NCBI GenBank assembly: GCA_964019135.1
Contig: OZ025260.1
Coordinates: forward strand, 22,128,254-22,192,253
DNA: 64,000 nucleotides
Direction of reading: 5' to 3'
DNA from: Arenicola marina
Taxonomy: Eukaryota > Annelida > Polychaeta > Arenicolidae
The stretch's first letter is position 1. The number at the start of each line of letters is the position of its first letter. The position numbers and the translations under genes were made by a program. This document shows positions 58,411 through 64,000 of the stretch, piece after piece. The notes below the pieces were generated by a model, which did not search any database, was not told where the DNA came from, and was given only the letters and a program-made list of their open reading frames with translations.

Positions 58411-61400
58411 GGTGATCAATTTGACTTGTATCCGTGTTCGCCATCTTGAAGCGGTCGGATGTGTTACACTACAAAACACGTCTCGGCGCCACCTCGTGTC
58501 GTGATTGGCTTAGTCTTACAGCTCATGAGTCGCTGCCTGGAGAAAGTCGCCTGGGAAAGAAACTGACGAGGCATTTAGCCCATTGAGAAATTTACGAACA
58601 CGTATGTGGTGCGCTGACGAAGCAATTTACAGAGCAGCTAACATGTAGAAGAGGCAGATCAGTGAAAATGTAGACGGGACAGATTGCATTTGGAAGCAGC
58701 AGATGAATCAACCAGATGAATATATCCAGAGGATATTGAAAAGTTGATTGTAAGTGAACCTTGTGGAGGTGTGATGTCTCTTAAGACGGGAATGTTGCGT
58801 CGATTCCGAAAGAACTTTGAGCCGAATTACGTGTAAAAACATGCCACTGGCATTAACATATATCCGCGTATATACGATCACTTGAAAGAATAAATATAGT
58901 TTGTTCAGTTGTTGCAGTAATATATTCTAGCTTTGGCCTAGTATCGCCAATATAGTCAGCCTAAGACGATTTTTGGCACTAGAACTGGGGGGCTCGCTGG
59001 CAATCCCCACTATTGGGACCATTTTACTTGGTGGGACGTCAACTTACAGCAAGGTTTGCATGCAGGGTAACGTACACTGAAGCTGGCCACCGGATATTGG
59101 TCTGGAAGGAGGCACCCCGGGGGGGGGGGGACAGGATAGGACTAGCTGCGGTCAATTCACCATGGCGACGTATGGCGTGGATCATACGTGGACTGACCCA
59201 GACCTCACTCACCCAGCAAAAGATGATCCCCGTCAGTTACTTCACCCTCTTGGCGGCCGTTGGAGGCGGTCGCAGCGCTAGTCCACTAGTGGATTAGGCT
59301 GGCAGCCGTGGGACCGGATCTGAAGTTTGGTGGGGCGGTGGGGAGGGGGCGAGGTGGGGGTGGGTGTGGGGGTAGAGGGGGGTGCTGGATGAGCGTTTAC
59401 TGGATGGGGGTCTGGTTGGAGTAAAGTACAGTAATAGAAGATATTACGAGGCGATGGGCGGGATGGGAGTGAGGGGAGGGGAGGGGGGGGGCTGGTGGTG
59501 ACAATGCTGGCTGGTTGCGTCCAAGACAAGGACATAGAGAGACAAAGTGTACGGTTTCTACAACCTCTAAAAATGACTAATCGCCGACTAAAAACCGTCA
59601 CGTCATAAGCATAGGAACTAAACACAGAAATAATAAAACCCAAGGACCTCCTAATAGGTGTATGTCGTATATCTAATGAAACCCGTCCCAATAAAGTTGC
59701 ATCACAGCCTCTAATACACCACTATGTAGCTATACCAACGTGTTGGGATATGGCTTCATGTGATCAGGCTCTGTATCACATATATAGCACGATATCACAT
59801 TCAGTTTGCGCGGGAATGAATCTCAAAATAACACATATCGGTGCCTGGTTACACCAGCGCCGTCTATAATATGAGTGAGAGGCTAAGTCCGTTCGACGTC
59901 CTGATCCAACACATCAGCTTGGGAGGCCATTGCTTTTAGTTCACATCACTCAAGATCCTAAGAGTGTTGTATGACCCCATAACTCGATGGAGAATTCAAC
60001 CTCCTTTCCCTGTAAGAGCAAGGCTCACCCAGTACGATAAATGCCTATATGGATGTCACAATCTACGGGATGGCCTCTGAGGAAATACGGGTTTGGGTTT
60101 TCATTTAGATTTCAGTTAAGACAATCCGAGGCGAGAGCCCAGTACAGTAATCACATATGACCATATCATATAGGGCGCTTGCGAAAAAGCCACGCTTTGG
60201 ATTATACATTGGTCTTGTGCGACGTCTTGGTGTGATAACTCAGACCCAAGGAAGCCACAAAGCGAGTGTTTTTGTTACCAGCGGCAGCGGATGTAATGCT
60301 CAGGCGTCCAAACAGTTGACATAGACGGTAATGCACACGATTATATCGTTGTTTATGCCGGGATGCACCTTCCGTTCCCCGCCTAGATATTCTCCCCTGG
60401 GTTGTATGATGATCTATGGGGGCAGCTGGTTCTCTCTGAGCGGTACTTGCGAATGCAAAGAGTTAGAAAGACTCAACAACAAAATATGTTTGAAGAATGA
60501 ACGTAGCAAGGAAGTGTAATACACGAGCTGGAGTTGTACTTTTTGCTAAAATAAATCATATGTTATTACAAAGTAATGACGCCACACAATTTTTTATTTT
60601 ATTACTAATTAATAATTAACGCTGATTGCGAATGCATTCGATGCTTGTTTACACGCTCCCATAGTAACCGCTGCCTCCGTATGCTACACTATTAATCGGT
60701 CCACCCACCCGACGACCCAACAATCAGCAATCGAGTGACGGTTTCCTCAATGTGGTCTTGTTACCTGTATATTGGATAGGAATCTATTCCGCGGGATATA
60801 TCGTCTTCTCGTCTCATGAATCCACAGATTCCGACACACGATGAGAGAAACTTCATCCTGCTTTTGGGAGGGACCCAAAGAAAGGATAATCTACTTGTAC
60901 GTCGCACTGCTCTGTCAATATTTTGTGTGATTTGAAATGTTGAATCTTAAATGTTCGTACATTTAAAACCAACTATTAATCATATTGGTCAAGATATATT
61001 TCCCCACCAGCGTGGGTGTTAAAATGTAATCATACCTATTTAATTGTTAATTGCATCCCTTTCGGGACAACTATTTGGCTTGTTCCATGTAATAGAATGA
61101 ACGAACCGAGTGTCAGAAGTATAACGTTCAAGTGAGAGCACATTTGGAAAAAAAATTGCTTTATTTAAATCATGATTTAAAGACCTTTGGCCATGCTCCA
61201 GGATCTCCATTACATATCAATAATGCAGCTGCAAACTCCCCTGGCTTTTCCCCGTCCGTCCTTCCGAGCGTTGAAGCAGCCTTCAGGTCGTTTTGCTGGC
61301 CGTCGTTAACTCGTTTTTGTCTTTTTCAGTCGCCGAGCCGGCGCTCCCTCTGAGAGACATTTTTACTCACCGCAACCGTGAAGGCGATAACACCCCCACA

Positions 61401-61459
61401 AACTCCTCAAAGACCCATAAACCACAGCAAAAGGGAATGTACCCAGGGTTATCTGCCGG

Positions 61460-61576
61460 TCACCTAATGGGTCTCTGTGTCCTCCTTATTCTCTTTCCTT
61501 GACCTTCTTCTTCTTCTACTTTGCTTCCTTCCATGTCTTTTTCTTCTTGTTTCTTGTCTTCTTCTGGGCCAGTCAT
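61460..61576 (-). other. 38-codon acidic/basic small frame (Q block, inverted copy 6)
   Basis: The frame begins MTGPEEDKKQEEKDMEG and ends GQGKRIRRTQRPIR. A donor GTGAGT (plus 61365-61370) and the 25-codon frame (61283-61360) are intact. Confidence 0.2.
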
Positions 61577-61959
61577 TCCCCACGAGGTGTGTAATGAGAT
61601 TGCACGGCCGATGGCGGGCGGGCGGTGGAGGGTGCTGGTGGCGGCGCCAGTAGGTAGGGAGGGTGGGTGGCGGGCGACGAGGCAGGCGTGGCTGGTGACC
61701 GAGGCGCCTCTGCCGGTTTAAGCGGGGAGGTGTGACCAGCGGACACGAGAGGCAGCTGGCTGAGATGACGGAGGTGTGGAGGAGGGCCGAAGCAGCTAGA
61801 GCCACGAGAAGACGAAAACCCACTCCATTGGTGTCCCTCCAGGCACTTCTTTCCCTCCCCTCCCCAATCCCTACGGGACCTCCAAGGGAACTGTTTAGCT
61901 GATACAAATTTACGGGAAGCACGAACTAAACAGTCGTTTGTCACCTCGTCGAGGTGCCG

Positions 61960-61992
61960 CCTTCACGTGCCATTGGACGTCTAATTGGGCAG
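61960..61992 (-). promoter_or_regulatory. Block Q promoter-like cluster, inverted copy 6
   Basis: CCAAT boxes (plus ATTGG at 61984-61988 and 61972-61976) and CACGTG (61964-61969). CACCTCGTCGAGGTG, the inverse of the shared palindrome, is next to it. Confidence 0.4.
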
Positions 61993-62342
61993 CGATGGCG
62001 GTTGGAAATTCATGGCCCAAGAAAAGACCACTTGCCAGTTGTGGCCTCTCCCCAATCTGTTATGGAGCTGTTGGGATGCAGGTGAGTATTGAATGAGATA
62101 GCGGATTCCTTTTTGGTGGAACGTGCACGGCATGCATATGTAAGGAAGGGTCCAGCCCAGTCCGGATTACGTCGTCTAATTAGAGATATAAATAAACTTA
62201 AGAAAGACGGAAAAAAAACCACAAATGAAGAAGCAATTAGGCCACGAATGCCAGGGCATCGAGAATTGTTTTAGAGAGTAAGAGGGGAAAAGATTCAGCA
62301 AGATCGCCGATCGCGCTCCCATAAAGTATGTTAACTCATATA

Positions 62343-63356
62343 AGGCAAAGTGGGCTAATCTCGATCCTTGGGTAACCTCGACCCCCATGTGCTATTTTTA
62401 TTGATGATGTCACCAATCCGTATTTTTTCGCCGATTTGATTTTTCGATAACAATCTTAGAGATGCACCTGGTAACTGACAAAAACGAATTAAATAAGTCA
62501 TGCAACCCTACATTAACACGTGCTTTTGCAGCTTATCTCAAACGTTAAGATGCATGAGTTACAAAAGCAAGCGGTATGCCTGATTAACACTGAGTATGAT
62601 AATTTATTAAATAAAAAAGAGTGACAGCAGACGATGTTTGCAACATGTGTGACATCATGACAGTTCTTCCCCAGATCGACCTTGACCTTGTGAGAGATCG
62701 AGGTTACCCCACCTTTTTCACGACCGTGGTCTAACCTCGATCCCCTCTTTAATTTAACGTCATTTTCTAACAATATGTTATAAAAATATATCATGTTTTA
62801 GCAGTGGATGGTCACAATTACATGCAACAATAACTGTCCGGCCCTGCTTCCCCATATTCTGACGTTGACTAATATTTAAATGGGTTGTAACATAAATGAG
62901 TCATTTTGGCTTCGTAACGCAGCTGTTCCAAATGGCATTTCCTTGGCGTGATGGCCCATGAAGTGATGTAACTTTGCGTTATGACTACCCGTGTAATAAG
63001 ACTAATAAATATAGTTTCAAGAGATTGCTTTATCTATCGTTGGGCATAAGAGGCACAGTTATGTGAATTAATATTGTTGCTTTCGCACACTAAGAATCAC
63101 GATATGCAGATTAAATCACCCACCTATCCCAAGGGGTCGAGGTTAGACCACGGGGATCGAGGTTCGACCATGGCCCCCACTGCCTTTCAGAAAATGAGCA
63201 CTCCCCACAATCTGCCTAGGTTTTCGTTTTTTCTAAAAAATCATATTATTTGAATACTATGGTCTACTGTTTGAACAAAAAATAAGTTCATTTCACATTA
63301 TTAAAGAAAAAAGACGTTTTTTTGTGTTAAGGAGTCGAGATTAGCCCACTTTGCCT
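62343..63356. mobile_element. Tc1/mariner-like non-autonomous element
   Basis: 1014 bases carry a 22-base perfect terminal inverted repeat starting AGGCAAAGTGGGCTAATCTC, and TA on both sides. The paralogue at 9.46-9.49 kb has the joined site with a single TA. Internal phrases related to the ends (CCTCGACCCCC, GTGGTCTAACCTCGATCCCC, GATCGAGGTTCGACC) recur on both strands. The longest frame (93 codons, minus strand, 62513-62794) shows no transposase motif. A TA duplication is typical of the Tc1/mariner superfamily. Confidence 0.8.
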
Positions 63357-64000
63357 TACATAACTCAAATTATCATTTGGTTAATGACTGATAAACCATA
63401 ATCTCATTGTTACTATGAAATAATGCAAATCTACATAATGATAAGAAATGCTTATTGACCTTACTGGATCGAGATTGGGGTGAAGTAATGATACAGGACT
63501 ACGCATCTCACTAATGGAGATTTCCAGATCGGAAGATAATGTGACAGACATGAACTACATATAATTCATGCGCCAAATGGTATCGATGGTACCATCAGTG
63601 AGCATGGGTTAGCTATTCGCTTACTCCTCTGAATTGCTATGCATGACACTTCCTGTTTGCAGGAGTCAAATCGCCGCATTTACACCTCTTTGCGTGAAAC
63701 TGGGAAAGCTAGTCCAACTTTCATTAAAGTATTTCAACTTGTCTACCATCAATTGTGCTATCCCACACACTGAGGCTGAGCAGTTATTCTGGGTTAGATT
63801 CATTAGTATTGACCATTAAGCCCGCTACCGAGGAATTATCTTTCATTCTCGCTGGTATCACTCAGGGTCAGCTCTTCGGTCCCGATCACATCTCGCAAGG
63901 CGCTGGGCTCACATGGAGAGCCACTCTAGCTGGCCATTTTACGGGAACCCTTGCGTTTTGTCTGACAAAATTGCTCACCCAGGACCCATTCCGGCTCGAC

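Larger units (their letters stand above)
51561..64000 (-). repeat. Array unit 6: complete inverted unit Q to BB, plus P
   Basis: Read on the minus strand: P 64000-63357 (cut by the window), Q 62342-61155, R 61150-60500, S 60470-59750, T 59750-59250, U 59250-58650, V 58650-58110, W 58110-57720, X 57720-56490, Y 56490-55720, Z 55720-53900, AA 53900-52975 and BB 52975-51561. It is the only copy with every block in order, and it lacks SINE-A and SINE-C and the 4.4-kb insertion. It therefore best represents the ancestral unit of about 10.8 kb. A Tc1-like element interrupts P near its Q end. Confidence 0.8.

Noticed and set aside
62513-62794. Transposase encoded by the Tc1/mariner-like element
   Set aside because: The 93-residue frame has no DDE/D-type motif or helix-turn-helix that I can see, so the element is treated as non-autonomous.
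7605-64000. A large coding transposon or virus-derived element as the cause of the array
   Set aside because: I found no reverse transcriptase, integrase, polymerase, capsid or transposase motif in the frames examined, and no terminal repeats bounding the unit.

Overview
This is non-coding, repeat-rich nuclear DNA of an animal, probably a marine invertebrate. The grounds are tRNA-derived SINEs, several short terminal-inverted-repeat elements, many minisatellites, metazoan-style splice and CCAAT/E-box signals, and the absence of any long coding frame. The phylum cannot be fixed from sequence alone. I recognise no conventional protein-coding gene. The longest open frames are read-throughs of 18-base minisatellites.

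Bases 1-7604 are a unique left flank. It holds a 26-base minisatellite, an AACGTT-rich MITE, a candidate lone exon, CTCF-like motifs beside a tRNA-like fragment, a 0.9-kb AT-rich 18-base tandem repeat, and two small inverted-repeat elements. From 7.6 kb to the right edge almost everything belongs to one macrosatellite-like array. I divide its unit into blocks called, in order, Q-R-S-T-U-V-W-X-Y-Z-AA-BB. The only copy that carries all of them, in order, lies on the minus strand at about 51.56-62.34 kb (about 10.8 kb). A G-rich 18-base minisatellite (M) plus a head block (P) precedes Q in three direct copies.

Direct copies, left to right, are: M-P-Q-R-S-T (7.6-13.17 kb); an inserted partial unit S-T-U-V-Y-Z (13.17-17.58); U-V-W-X-Y-Z (17.58-23.7); a partial X, then M-P-Q-R-V-W-X-Y-Z-AA-BB (23.7-35.4); Q-S-T-U-V-Y-Z (35.4-41.9); and a partial X, then M-P-Q-R-V-W-X-Y-Z-AA (41.9-50.14). 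At about 50.14 kb the array flips. R-Q and then a full BB-to-Q unit follow in inverted orientation to the end of the window. The result is a giant imperfect palindrome with a spacer of about 2.8 kb.

Because the copies are paralogous, each insertion can be read against an empty site in a sister copy. This gives a SINE with an 11-base target duplication, a Tc1/mariner-like element with a TA duplication, a retroposed poly(A) 3' end, a second SINE and a small MITE. Block Q is the most gene-like part. Six copies carry a tight two-CCAAT plus CACGTG cluster, small ATG frames, and (in five) a strong GTGAGT donor. Differences between copies are mostly amino-acid replacing in every small frame I compared, so I do not claim that any of these encodes a protein. 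All similarity statements are by-eye alignments of short stretches.
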